This document shows, in pieces, positions 26,661 to 34,852 of a DNA stretch of 64,000 nt (the first letter of the stretch is position 1; every line of letters starts with the position of its first letter). The position numbers and the translations under genes were made by a program. The DNA is taken from the NCBI RefSeq assembly GCF_900239495.1, contig NZ_OENE01000025.1:124001-188000 (forward strand). Reading direction: 5' to 3'. Source of the DNA: Tenacibaculum finnmarkense genomovar ulcerans. GTDB taxonomy: Bacteria; Bacteroidota; Bacteroidia; Flavobacteriales; Flavobacteriaceae. Under the pieces are notes generated by a model that was not told the DNA's origin, did no database searches, and saw only the letters and a program-made list of their open reading frames with translations.

Positions 26661-27455
26661 ATGAATTTATTAGAAGCTATTATCCTTGGTATTATTCAAG
26701 GGCTTACCGAATTTTTACCCGTATCGTCAAGCGGACATTTAGAATTGGCAAAAGCTATTTTAGGCGATACTTCGGTACCTGAAGAAAGTTTAACGTTTAC
26801 CGTTGTTTTACATTTTGCAACCGCATTAAGTACCTTGGTGATATTCAGAAAAGAAGTTGCCGAAATTTTCAGCGGATTGTTCCAATTTAAATGGAACGAC
26901 CCAATGAAATTTTCAGTAAAAATTATAATTTCGATGCTCCCAGCGGTAATTATTGGCTTGGCATTTGAAAAACAATTAGAAGCTTTTTTCGGTGGAAAAA
27001 TATTATTAGTAGGAATAATGTTATTAGTTACCGCCGTATTATTATTATTTGCTGATAAAGCTAAAAACACCAATAAAGAGGTTTCTTTTAAAAATGCTTT
27101 AATTATTGGAATTTCGCAAGCAATTGCTATGTTACCAGGAATTTCTCGTTCAGGAGCTACTATTTCAACGTCGGTTTTATTAGGAATTGACCGTAGTAAA
27201 GCCGCTCGATTTTCATTTTTAATGGTAGTTCCTCTTATATTTGGAAAAATAGCTAAAGATTTTTTAGGTGGAGATATTAATTTTCAATCTTCGGAAATTA
27301 TACCGATATCAGCAGGTTTTATAGCGGCTTTCCTTTCAGGATTAGTTGCCTGTAATTGGATGATTGCTTTAGTTAAAAAGAGTAAATTATCTTATTTTTC
27401 AATTTACTGTGCTGTTGTAGGATTCATCGCTATCGGATATTCTTTATTCTTTTAA
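26661..27455 (+). CDS. uppP: Undecaprenyl-diphosphatase
   Basis: 264 residues, about eight helices. Both BacA-family signatures are present: GLTEFLPVSSSGHL near residue 14 (E17-type acidic residue) and PGISRSGATIS near residue 155. It recycles the undecaprenyl carrier for peptidoglycan synthesis. Starts 2 bases after the DUF3098 gene; same operon. Confidence 0.95.
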   Translation: MNLLEAIILGIIQGLTEFLPVSSSGHLELAKAILGDTSVPEESLTFTVVLHFATALSTLVIFRKEVAEIFSGLFQFKWNDPMKFSVKIIISMLPAVIIGLAFEKQLEAFFGGKILLVGIMLLVTAVLLLFADKAKNTNKEVSFKNALIIGISQAIAMLPGISRSGATISTSVLLGIDRSKAARFSFLMVVPLIFGKIAKDFLGGDINFQSSEIIPISAGFIAAFLSGLVACNWMIALVKKSKLSYFSIYCAVVGFIAIGYSLFF

Positions 27456-27494
27456 TTCAAGTTATTTTTAAATCATTTCAAGTTATTTTCAAGT

Positions 27495-28202
27495 ATGAAA
27501 ACAGTAGAAGATTATCAAAACGGACAAGTTTTATTAATTGATAAACCCCTAGAATGGACGTCTTTTCAGGTGGTAAATAAATTGCGTTGGCACATAAAAC
27601 AACGCTTTAACATCAAAAAAATAAAAGTTGGGCATGCCGGAACTTTAGATCCGTTGGCAACAGGTTTATTAATACTTTGTACAGGTAAAAAAACCAAAAT
27701 TATTGACCAATATCAAGCGCAAATAAAAGAATATACCGGTACAATTACTTTAGGGGGAACAACGCCTAGTTATGACTTAGAAACCCAAATAAATGAAACC
27801 TTTTCTACGGATCATATTACTGAAGAATTGATTCACGAAACCACCAAGCAATTTACGGGCGTAATTCAGCAGAAACCACCTATTTTTTCGGCGATAAAAA
27901 AAGAAGGTGTTCGTTTATATGAACTTGCTAGGAAAGGAGAAACTACCGAAATAAAAACAAGAGAAATTACCATTCCTGTTTTTGAAATCACCAAAATTGA
28001 CGGTAATAATCTTGATTTTAGAGTTGTTTGTAGCAAAGGAACCTACATTCGTTCGTTAGCTTTTGACTTTGGAGCTGCTTTAAAATCAGGTGCTCATTTA
28101 TCAAAATTAAGAAGAACCAAAATTGGAGATTTTCATGTAGATAATGCCGTAAGTATTGATGAATTTATAAAATCATTAGAAAAAAATTTAGAAGTGGAAT
28201 AG
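27495..28202 (+). CDS. truB: tRNA pseudouridine-55 synthase
   Basis: 235 residues, the shorter Bacteroidota form without a long C-terminal PUA domain. Catalytic Asp in VGHAGTLDPLATGLL near residue 53; other family blocks are GTITLGGTTPSYDLE and VVCSKGTYIRSLAFDFG. Last gene of the ftsX operon. The 39-base gap before it contains a short direct repeat of TTCAAGTTATTTT-like sequence. Confidence 0.95.
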   Translation: MKTVEDYQNGQVLLIDKPLEWTSFQVVNKLRWHIKQRFNIKKIKVGHAGTLDPLATGLLILCTGKKTKIIDQYQAQIKEYTGTITLGGTTPSYDLETQINETFSTDHITEELIHETTKQFTGVIQQKPPIFSAIKKEGVRLYELARKGETTEIKTREITIPVFEITKIDGNNLDFRVVCSKGTYIRSLAFDFGAALKSGAHLSKLRRTKIGDFHVDNAVSIDEFIKSLEKNLEVE

Positions 28203-28211
28203 TTTTTGTTA

Positions 28212-28242
28212 CATAGCGTTAATTATTTTTTTTAACGCTATG
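28212..28242 (+). promoter_or_regulatory. Hairpin covering the start codon of the 178-residue protein gene
   Basis: CATAGCGTTAA (28212-28222) and TTAACGCTATG (28232-28242) are perfect 11-bp arms with a 9-nt U-rich loop. The last three bases are the start codon. There is no T run after it, so it is not a good terminator for truB. Confidence 0.6.
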
Positions 28243-28776
28243 AAAAAAACACTACTACTACTTGCCTTTATTCTTACAATAAACACCTCTTTAAAAGCAC
28301 AAGAAAAGCATGCTTTTTTTACAGGCTCCTTAAATTTCACCTTTGCACTTAACGAAAATTACGTGTTATTTGAACCTGATGATAATGAGAATATGTTGAA
28401 ATTTTCCGCTATTTTTATACGCACTGGTTTTGGCTATCAATTTAATAACCGTTGGGCAGGTATTGTTAATTTAGGGTATGATCATCATCCTAAGTTTGGT
28501 TTAAACGCAGTACCAATGTATGGAACTTTGCGATATAACATTGCAAATGATGATGATGATAGTTTTTTTACACAAGCTAGTTTTGGTAAAATGTGGCGAC
28601 CCTCAAAAAAGTTTGAAAACGGCAATTATTACGCCCTTGGTTTAGGTATGCAAATTAGCAATTCAAGCAGATGGCTTACTGTTTTACATTTAGATTTTCA
28701 TCGAAAAAAAATAGCAAACTTTAAAAATGGAAACCTAGACAGTGTTTCTTTAGGACTTGGTTTTACTTTTCTTTAA
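28240..28776 (+). CDS. Secreted or outer-membrane protein, small barrel-like
   Basis: 178 residues. Signal peptide ending LKAQ near residue 21, then alternating beta strands rich in aromatic residues, ending FTFL, as in small eight-stranded barrels. No specific family recognised. It follows truB by 37 bases, with a hairpin over its start codon, and its 3' end overlaps the convergent next gene by 27 bases. Confidence 0.7.
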   Translation: MKKTLLLLAFILTINTSLKAQEKHAFFTGSLNFTFALNENYVLFEPDDNENMLKFSAIFIRTGFGYQFNNRWAGIVNLGYDHHPKFGLNAVPMYGTLRYNIANDDDDSFFTQASFGKMWRPSKKFENGNYYALGLGMQISNSSRWLTVLHLDFHRKKIANFKNGNLDSVSLGLGFTFL

Positions 28777-29250
28777 AAAGCGACTGTACCAGCTTTCAGA
28801 AATTGGCACTTCCCAGTAATTTTCTAACTCTTGTTTTGTTTCAATTAAGTTATCAAAAACAATTGTTTTTTCGGTTACTGCTTTGTTTTTAATCAAGCCC
28901 TTAAAGTCTTTCAACTCTTTATACTGCGTGTATTCCCCTTGTTTAAAACACACATTCATTCTATCTAATAATTCGACCTCATATTGTGCCTGTAGCTGTA
29001 AAATAAAACCAACTTGTGCATCAATATCGGCATTTAACAACTCAGCATCTTCTGTAGCTGAAAAAATAATAAAACGATTGTATCGTACCTCAAAGGATGC
29101 TTTAAAATTTTCATCGTCTAACTTCCACCCTTCAACAAATGTTTTTAATTGCTCGTTTAATCCGTCAATTTCCTTTGGATAAAACTTTCTGTTACATGGA
29201 TAAATCCAAACCTTTGCTTCTTCTGATAATGTATTAAAATCTACTAACAT
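28750..29250 (-). CDS. Conserved Bacteroidota protein of unknown function
   Basis: 166 residues from the ATG at 29250; a longer frame from 29307 exists, but residues MLVDFNTLSEEAKVWIYPCNRKFYPKEID look like the natural N-terminus. No signal peptide, no transmembrane segment, no Walker motif, although relatives are often labelled ABC transporter ATPase in databases. Soluble and cytoplasmic; function unknown. Its last 27 bases overlap the convergent gene. Confidence 0.75.
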   Translation of the reverse strand: MLVDFNTLSEEAKVWIYPCNRKFYPKEIDGLNEQLKTFVEGWKLDDENFKASFEVRYNRFIIFSATEDAELLNADIDAQVGFILQLQAQYEVELLDRMNVCFKQGEYTQYKELKDFKGLIKNKAVTEKTIVFDNLIETKQELENYWEVPISESWYSRFLKKSKTKS

Positions 29251-29309
29251 AATTGTTCTTAATCTGAATGGCAAAGATAGAGAAAATAGCACGAAAGTAT
29301 AAAGCAAAA

Positions 29310-29339
29310 AAAAACGTTTCGATATATCGAAACGTTTTT
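29310..29339. terminator. Perfect 30-bp palindromic terminator after rpsT
   Basis: AAAAACGTTTCGATA and its exact reverse complement lie back to back, with a longer A run on the left, giving a T run on the minus strand. It separates rpsT from the next minus-strand gene. Confidence 0.85.
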
Positions 29340-29364
29340 AATATTTTAAGTAAACTTTAAATTC

Positions 29365-29616
29365 TTATAAAGAAGCTACGTGTTTAGCTAATTTTGATTT
29401 TAAGTTTGCTGCTTTATTCTTGTGAATAATGTTGTTCTTTGCTAATTTATCTAACATAGATACAACAGTAGAAAACATTGCAGTTGCTTCTGCTTTATCT
29501 TCAGATGCCTTTAATCTTCTAACAGCATTACGTGTTGTTTTATGCTGATACTTGTTTCTTAAACGCTTAGCGTCATTACTTCTGATTCTTTTTATTGCTG
29601 ACTTGTGATTTGCCAT
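29365..29616 (-). CDS. rpsT: 30S ribosomal protein S20
   Basis: 83 residues, strongly basic, full length. N-terminus [18 protein letters not shown] and the block [12 protein letters not shown] are typical. It binds 16S rRNA in the small subunit. Located 36 bases downstream of the tRNA-Glu gene and possibly read through from it; the palindromic terminator follows. Confidence 0.97.
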   Translation of the reverse strand: MANHKSAIKRIRSNDAKRLRNKYQHKTTRNAVRRLKASEDKAEATAMFSTVVSMLDKLAKNNIIHKNKAANLKSKLAKHVASL

Positions 29617-29652
29617 TATGCTAAAATTCTTAAAGGTTTATAAAAAACTTTG

Positions 29653-29724
29653 TAGTCCGTACGGGAATCGAACCCGTGTTACATGGATGAAAACCATGCG
29701 TCCTAACCCCTAGACGAACGGACC
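29653..29724 (-). tRNA. tRNA-Glu(TTC), copy 1
   Basis: 72 nt, cloverleaf on the minus strand: acceptor GGTCCGT/ACGGACT, D-arm GTCTAGGGGTTAGGAC, anticodon stem CATGG/CCATG with loop TTTTCAT (anticodon TTC), T-arm CGGGTTCGATTCCCG. The CCA end is not encoded. Identical in sequence to copy 2. Confidence 0.96.
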
Positions 29725-29749
29725 AAAACAATCTTTCTGATTGCGAGTG

Positions 29750-29757
29750 CAAATATA
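29750..29757 (-). promoter_or_regulatory. Promoter -7 box of tRNA-Glu copy 1
   Basis: TATATTTG on the minus strand, 25 bases before the tRNA. The flank GCACTCGCAATCAG is nearly the same in copy 2. Confidence 0.6.
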
Positions 29758-29844
29758 AAGTATTATTTTACATTTACGGTAATTTTATTATTAATTTTTT
29801 GTTTTATTAAAATTACTAATCTTTATAAAACGTCAATTAAATTG

Positions 29845-29916
29845 TAGTCCGTACGGGAATCGAACCCGTGTTACATGGATGAAAACCATGCGTCCTAACC
29901 CCTAGACGAACGGACC
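29845..29916 (-). tRNA. tRNA-Glu(TTC), copy 2
   Basis: 72 nt, identical to copy 1 at 29653-29724. The promoter flank is also conserved, so this looks like a tandem duplication of a unit of about 190 bp. Confidence 0.96.
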
Positions 29917-29945
29917 GTGACAAACAATTTATCTGATTGCGGGTG

Positions 29946-29975
29946 CAAATATACAACTGTTTTTCAATCCTGCAA
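29946..29975 (-). promoter_or_regulatory. Promoter of tRNA-Glu copy 2
   Basis: On the minus strand TTG (29975-29973), 19 bases, TATATTTG (29953-29946): full consensus. Confidence 0.65.
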
Positions 29976-30140
29976 AACTTTTTGTCATTTTTATTTAAAA
30001 AAATTACGCGAATTATTTCAAATACTATCAAAAAATACACTTAAAAGACTAACAAACAAGTAAATATACATATTTTAAAATTAAATAAAAAAATGAATTA
30101 TTTTTTATCAATTTCAATACATAAAGTACTTTTAGCTCTT

Positions 30141-30233
30141 TTACCCTAACATTGCTCCTACTCCGAGTATTAAAAACACTAATAAATTTCTGATTAAATT
30201 GACTGTTTTTATAAATTTATATTGACTTAACAT
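30141..30233 (-). CDS. Possible 30-residue hydrophobic small protein
   Basis: ATG at 30233 to TAA at 30143-30141 reads MLSQYKFIKTVNLIRNLLVF followed by LILGVGAMLG. One transmembrane helix (about 13-29) after a basic N-terminus. It starts 8 bases from MITE-like copy 2 and I see no convincing promoter. Composition fits a small membrane protein, but a chance frame cannot be excluded. Confidence 0.3.
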   Translation of the reverse strand: MLSQYKFIKTVNLIRNLLVFLILGVGAMLG

Positions 30234-30241
30234 TGATGAAA

Positions 30242-30384
30242 GCTTGTTTAAATTTCATTTTTTAAAAAATATCACAGAAAAATAAGGAGTCGCATCCTGA
30301 TTTGCCATAGTTCTCCTGTTAATGCGATGCTGAAATAAATTCAGCATGACGAGAATTTAGTCTTTATTTAATTTTTAAACAAGT
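30242..30384 (+). repeat. MITE-like dispersed element, copy 2
   Basis: 143 bp with inverted ends GCTTGTTTAAA and TTTAAACAAG. Contains GCGATGCTGAAATAAATTCA and TTCTCCTGTTAATGC, both present inverted in copy 1. It lacks the middle block GGTCAAACTAAATTTATT found in copies 1 and 3. Confidence 0.75.
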
Positions 30385-30437
30385 TATAAAGGTTCAGGTT
30401 CTATTCTTTTTGTACAATTTTTAAAAACAAGCACAAA

Positions 30438-30532
30438 TGCCTAGCCCCGATTGAAGCAATTGTTTGAGCTCTTTTTTATTTTTCTTTTCGAAAAAATAAA
30501 AAAAGCGAGTGCGCAAAGCGGGAAATTGCTTC
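30438..30532 (+). repeat. Flavo-1-like dispersed intergenic element, copy 2
   Basis: TGCCTAGCCCCGATTGAAGC at the left end, GCGCAAAGCGGGAAATTGCT near the right end, central A/T hairpin. Nearly the same as copy 1 at 2901-2989. It abuts the proS terminator. Confidence 0.7.
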
Positions 30533-30535
30533 AAA

Positions 30536-30563
30536 AAAAAATCCTACCGAAGCAGGATTTTTA
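30536..30563 (-). terminator. Terminator after proS
   Basis: AAAAATCCT and AGGATTTTT form a 9-bp stem with a short loop; T run on the minus strand. Confidence 0.75.
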
Positions 30564-30582
30564 AATAATAAGTGTTTTTATA

Positions 30583-32061
30583 TTAATATGCCTTAGCGAA
30601 AAGCACTTTTTTAGTAGATGGATTTCCTGTAAAAATACAAGTTCCTGCCTCTTCTTTGGCATCGTTAGGAATACACCTAATAGTTGCTTTGGTAAGGTCT
30701 TTAATTTTTTCTTCAGTTTCTTCGGTTCCGTCCCAGTGCGCTAAAACAAAGCCTCCCTTGTTTTCAATAACGTCTTTAAACTCATCAAAAGTGGTTACTT
30801 CGGTCGTATTGTTTGCTCTGAAATTCAACGCTCTTTGATATAAGTTGTCTTGAATTTCTTCTAATAAATTAGCGATAAAATCAACAACACCATCAATAGC
30901 AACGGTTTGTTTATCAAAAGTATCACGACGAGCCACCTCAACGGTTCCGTTTTGTAAATCACGATTTCCCATGGCTACTCGCACAGGAACTCCTTTTAAT
31001 TCGTATTCGGCAAATTTTGCACCTGGTCGGTAGGTGTCTCTGGTATCAAACTTTACTGAAACGCCTTTTTTACGTAATTCTTTTACAATTACATTTACTT
31101 TTTCAGAAATTGCTTCTAATTGGTCGTCTCCTTTATATATAGGAACGATTACCACTTGGATAGGCGCTAATTTTGGAGGTAAAACTAAACCTGCATCATC
31201 GGAATGTGTCATAATTAATCCACCGATTAAACGGGTTGAAACTCCCCAAGAAGTTGCCCAAACGTATTCTTTCTTTCCTTCTTTTGATGTATATTTTACA
31301 TCAAATGCTTTGGCAAAATTCTGCCCTAAAAAGTGAGATGTTCCCGCTTGTAAGGCTTTACCGTCTTGCATTAATGCTTCAATGGTTAAGGTGTCTTCGG
31401 CTCCTGCAAAACGTTCGCTTGCTGATTTTGCTCCTTTTATTACAGGCATCGCCATAAAATCTTGCGCAAAGGTTGCATATACTTCTTGCATTTGTTTTGC
31501 TTCAGCTACTGCTTCGGTTTTTGTGGCGTGTGCGGTGTGCCCTTCTTGCCATAAAAATTCGGCGGTACGCAAAAATAAACGAGTACGCATTTCCCAACGC
31601 ATTACATTTGCCCATTGGTTTATTAATAATGGTAAGTCACGGTATGACTGAATCCATCCTTTATAGGTGTTCCAAATAATTGCTTCGGATGTTGGGCGAA
31701 TTACTAATTCTTCTTCTAATTTTGCATTCGGATCTACTCTTAATTTCCCTTTGTTCTCTGGGTCGTTTTCTAAACGATAATGTGTTACAACGGCACATTC
31801 TTTCGCAAATCCTTCGGCATTTTTCTCTTCTGCTTCAAATAAACTTTTGGGTACAAGTAATGGGAAATAAGCATTTTCATGCCCTGTTTCTTTAAACATT
31901 CTATTTAATTCTGCTTGCATGTTTTCCCAAATAGCAAATCCGTAGGGTTTTATAACCATACATCCTCTAACGGCTGAGTTTTCAGCTAAATCAGCTTTTA
32001 CCACTAATTCGTTATACCATTTCGAATAATCTTCGTCTCTTTTTGTTAAATGTTTGCTCAT
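30583..32061 (-). CDS. proS: Prolyl-tRNA synthetase
   Basis: 492 residues from the ATG at 32061, taken in preference to a TTG two codons upstream. This is the shorter eukaryote/archaeon-like ProRS without the editing insertion, as usual in Bacteroidota. Class II motifs: [17 protein letters not shown] (motif 1 area), [14 protein letters not shown] (motif 2), [18 protein letters not shown] (motif 3). A C-terminal zinc-type domain ends in KVLFAKAY. Attaches proline to tRNA-Pro. Confidence 0.97.
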   Translation of the reverse strand: MSKHLTKRDEDYSKWYNELVVKADLAENSAVRGCMVIKPYGFAIWENMQAELNRMFKETGHENAYFPLLVPKSLFEAEEKNAEGFAKECAVVTHYRLENDPENKGKLRVDPNAKLEEELVIRPTSEAIIWNTYKGWIQSYRDLPLLINQWANVMRWEMRTRLFLRTAEFLWQEGHTAHATKTEAVAEAKQMQEVYATFAQDFMAMPVIKGAKSASERFAGAEDTLTIEALMQDGKALQAGTSHFLGQNFAKAFDVKYTSKEGKKEYVWATSWGVSTRLIGGLIMTHSDDAGLVLPPKLAPIQVVIVPIYKGDDQLEAISEKVNVIVKELRKKGVSVKFDTRDTYRPGAKFAEYELKGVPVRVAMGNRDLQNGTVEVARRDTFDKQTVAIDGVVDFIANLLEEIQDNLYQRALNFRANNTTEVTTFDEFKDVIENKGGFVLAHWDGTEETEEKIKDLTKATIRCIPNDAKEEAGTCIFTGNPSTKKVLFAKAY

Positions 32062-32113
32062 AATCAAAAGTTTGGCATAAATATTGTTATATTTTATGCG
32101 TAAATTGTCTATG

Positions 32114-32121
32114 CAAAACTA
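32114..32121 (-). promoter_or_regulatory. proS promoter -7 box
   Basis: TAGTTTTG on the minus strand, 52 bases before the ATG. Same box sequence as the susC promoter. Confidence 0.55.
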
Positions 32122-32207
32122 CATTAAAAAGGCTACTTGCCCAACAAAGAAATCGTATTTTGTACCCCAGTTTCCCAATTAGTTTTTATAACCTTAAATT
32201 TTAAGCC

Positions 32208-33317
32208 ATGAAGTTCCAATATAGCCACACCAAGCTTGCTTTTTACCTACTTTTATTATTGATGTCAGCTACAATTGTTTCATGCGGAACAATGCAAACC
32301 GTTGCCAATAATGATGATGGTATTTATGCCGATGACAAACCTATTCAAAAGCCACAACGTACTATTATTGTTGCGAAAACTAAAGAATATAAGGCTCCCA
32401 AAGAAAACTATTTCACCAAGGAAGTGGAGCGTTTAGGGGTTTTAAATGACACCGATATTTTTACTGATATTGAGCAATATGCCTCTGAAGAAGCACCTTT
32501 TAATGCTGATCAGGATATTAGAAATGATGATACTCAAAATAACTATACAAGTAATGAACCTTGGGGGTACAACAAAAATAATAATACCGATGTTGTAATT
32601 CATGTAAATACAGCACCTCAATGGGGCTACTATAATAATTGGGATGGTTATTATGGTTATAATAACAGACCTTGGTGGCGTTCAAGGTATTATGCCTACG
32701 GAAATTCTTATAATTACGGGTTTTATAACCGTGGTTATTACGGAATGAATTATTATAATAACCCTTATAATAGTTATTACAACAACCCTTATTATTACCC
32801 ATACTACAGACGCAACTCTTACAGTAACTATAACCGTTATTACAGCCGTCACAACGGTTCGAACCCTTATAGAAGTTACAGAGCAGCATCAAAATATAGA
32901 AGAATTGCAACTACTTCAAGAAGAAATACAAAAAGCTATAGAAGAAATACAAATGCTAGTAGAAACAATCGTTCATACAGAAATATAAGAAGTTCTAAAA
33001 ACACTAGAAATACTACGAATACAAGAAACACCCGAAATACTAGAAATACACGAACAACTCGTGGTAATTCTACTAGAAAATACACACCTTCTAGAAATGC
33101 CAATAAAATAAACCGCAATACAAGAAGTACTCGAACAACTAAAAACTCTCGCAGCAATTCAACGTATTCAAGAAGAAACAGTAATAGCAACACTAAAAGT
33201 TATAACAGACCAACAACATCAAGAAACTCTCGTAGTAATTCAACGTATTCAAGAAGTAGTAATAACAATACTAATAGGTCGTCTAATAGCAGAAGATCAA
33301 CTAATAACAGGCGCTAA
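32208..33317 (+). CDS. Low-complexity lipoprotein with Tyr/Asn-rich middle and Arg/Asn/Ser/Thr-rich tail
   Basis: 369 residues. Lipobox VSCG (C26). Residues about 27-130 are ordinary; about 140-215 are dominated by Tyr, Asn, Gly and Trp (for example NYYNNPYNSYYNNPYYYPYY); from about 225 to the end the chain is built of Arg, Asn, Ser and Thr with RNTR-type repeats and a very high positive charge. It precedes a FadL-type porin by 44 bases, probably one operon. Similar proteins next to this porin occur in flavobacteria; function unknown. Confidence 0.8.
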   Translation: MKFQYSHTKLAFYLLLLLMSATIVSCGTMQTVANNDDGIYADDKPIQKPQRTIIVAKTKEYKAPKENYFTKEVERLGVLNDTDIFTDIEQYASEEAPFNADQDIRNDDTQNNYTSNEPWGYNKNNNTDVVIHVNTAPQWGYYNNWDGYYGYNNRPWWRSRYYAYGNSYNYGFYNRGYYGMNYYNNPYNSYYNNPYYYPYYRRNSYSNYNRYYSRHNGSNPYRSYRAASKYRRIATTSRRNTKSYRRNTNASRNNRSYRNIRSSKNTRNTTNTRNTRNTRNTRTTRGNSTRKYTPSRNANKINRNTRSTRTTKNSRSNSTYSRRNSNSNTKSYNRPTTSRNSRSNSTYSRSSNNNTNRSSNSRRSTNNRR

Positions 33318-33361
33318 TTGAAGTAACTTTCTAGGTAGGTTTTTAAACTAATTAACAAAAA

Positions 33362-34750
33362 ATGAAACGAATTTTAACTTTTGCGATACTTATCGCTAGT
33401 ACATATACTGGTTTTTCACAATCATTAAATTACAATGAATTAGGAACTTTGTTTTCAGGAGATGATACCAACGGAACGGCTCGTTTTGAAGCAATGAGTG
33501 GCGCTTTTGGTGCGTTAGGTGGCGATGTTTCTGCCATAGGAATTAACCCTGCAGGTGCTGTTGTTAGCCGAAAAAGTGTTGTATCGGCAACGTTAAGTAA
33601 TCGAAATACCACCTACTCTTCTATGTATTATGGCAATAAAGCCAATACTGAAAACACCGAATTTAACCTGAGTCAAGCTGGCGCAATTTTAGCTTTTGAT
33701 AGCGCTTATAATTCTAATTGGAATCGGTTTGCGCTAAGTGTTAATTATCGAATAAAAAAAGATTTTAACAGTACCTATAATGCACAAGGAAATAGTGGCG
33801 ATGCGTATTTTACAGAGCATCTTACCGATCCTTCCATCATTTTTGACTATCCGCAGGAACAGTTTATTGAAAACGAAACTACTGGAAAAAGTAGCGTTTA
33901 CAGCTTCGGATTTTCTGCTGTTCATTTGAATAAATTATCCGTTGGAGCTACCTTAAATTTCCATAAAATTAATTTTACCCAACTTATTAAAATCAATGAG
34001 TTTAATAACGATACCCACGGAAACACCTTAGATGCGTTTAATGTTCAAGATAGTTCTTTTGATTCGAATGGGTTTTCCTTAAATCTTGGGTTTATTTATA
34101 AGTTTAATCAAAATTTACGTTTAGGATTGGCTTTTGAAACACCTACTTGGTATCATGAAGTTTATGAAAACAGTAATTTAGTACCTTACGATGAAGATGA
34201 TTTTGTGTATCAAAATTACAAAGGATATTTTGATTTAACAACACCAAATATTAATAATGGAGAGCGTTTAGAAAGCGATAATCCTTTTCAAGAAAATGTT
34301 TACCGCTTTAAAACTCCTAGCAGAATTACCGCTAGTGGTGCGTACGTTTTTGGTAAAAAAGGATTAATTAGTATTGATTATACCTATAAAAATTACAAAA
34401 ACATCAAACTTAGTGATGGTAATTTTTCTGTAGAAAATGCCAACTTCACCAATAATTATCGAAATACACATGCTTTAAATATTGGTACAGAATGGCGTTT
34501 TGACAACATAAGTGTTCGTGGTGGTTATCGTTATGAAAAAAATCCAAACCTTATTTTAGGTGGTAATACAAATAAAGATAATTTAAGCGGTTTTTCAACA
34601 GGTTTAGGCTATAATTTTGGAAACACAAAAATAGATTTAGCGTATTCTAAACAGCAAATAAAGCAATTTTACACCATCTATAACACTGGCGATTTAACTA
34701 CAGATAACAAAACTTCTAAAATTTCGGCAACGCTAACCTTTAATTTATAA
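33362..34750 (+). CDS. OMPP1/FadL/TodX-family outer-membrane transporter
   Basis: 462 residues. Signal peptide ending TGFSQ near residue 19; the conserved N-terminal hatch region ARFEAMSGAFGALGGDVSAIGINPAG (about 40-67) is the hallmark of the FadL family (NPAG); then a 14-strand barrel ending ATLTFNL. Members take up hydrophobic compounds such as fatty acids or aromatics. Flavobacterial copies are often named hemin receptor without proof. Confidence 0.88.
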   Translation: MKRILTFAILIASTYTGFSQSLNYNELGTLFSGDDTNGTARFEAMSGAFGALGGDVSAIGINPAGAVVSRKSVVSATLSNRNTTYSSMYYGNKANTENTEFNLSQAGAILAFDSAYNSNWNRFALSVNYRIKKDFNSTYNAQGNSGDAYFTEHLTDPSIIFDYPQEQFIENETTGKSSVYSFGFSAVHLNKLSVGATLNFHKINFTQLIKINEFNNDTHGNTLDAFNVQDSSFDSNGFSLNLGFIYKFNQNLRLGLAFETPTWYHEVYENSNLVPYDEDDFVYQNYKGYFDLTTPNINNGERLESDNPFQENVYRFKTPSRITASGAYVFGKKGLISIDYTYKNYKNIKLSDGNFSVENANFTNNYRNTHALNIGTEWRFDNISVRGGYRYEKNPNLILGGNTNKDNLSGFSTGLGYNFGNTKIDLAYSKQQIKQFYTIYNTGDLTTDNKTSKISATLTFNL

Positions 34751-34775
34751 AGATAGTCGTAACAACTTATATTCA

Positions 34776-34800
34776 AATCCTGCTTTTGCAGGGTTTTTTA
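34776..34800 (+). terminator. Terminator after the FadL-type gene
   Basis: AATCCTGC-TTTT-GCAGGGTT with a T run. Confidence 0.8.
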
Positions 34801-34826
34801 TATACATATATCTCAGTTTTTTACCG

Positions 34827-34834
34827 TAATTTTG
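34827..34834 (+). promoter_or_regulatory. nfu promoter -7 box TAATTTTG
   Basis: TAnnTTTG match 18 bases before the ATG at 34853; it supports that start rather than the in-frame ATG at 34832, which overlaps the box. Confidence 0.6.
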
Positions 34835-34852
34835 CACTTCATTTTACAACTT

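Larger units (their letters stand above)
29917..30582. other. Intergenic region: promoter, MITE-like repeat, Flavo-1-like repeat, proS terminator
   Basis: About 670 bases without a confident protein gene. From the left: the promoter of tRNA-Glu copy 2, a possible 30-codon minus-strand frame (30141-30233), MITE-like copy 2 (30242-30384), Flavo-1-like copy 2 (30438-30532), and the proS terminator. Confidence 0.7.

Noticed and set aside
29837-30040. 67-residue minus-strand open frame
   Set aside because: It covers the tRNA-Glu gene and its promoter; the protein is a by-product of the tRNA sequence.
31034-31895. Several plus-strand frames opposite proS
   Set aside because: They are shadows of the well-conserved synthetase gene.
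32518-32910. 130-residue minus-strand frame rich in Tyr, Asn and Cys
   Set aside because: It is the antisense of the low-complexity stretch of the lipoprotein gene; repeats keep several frames open.
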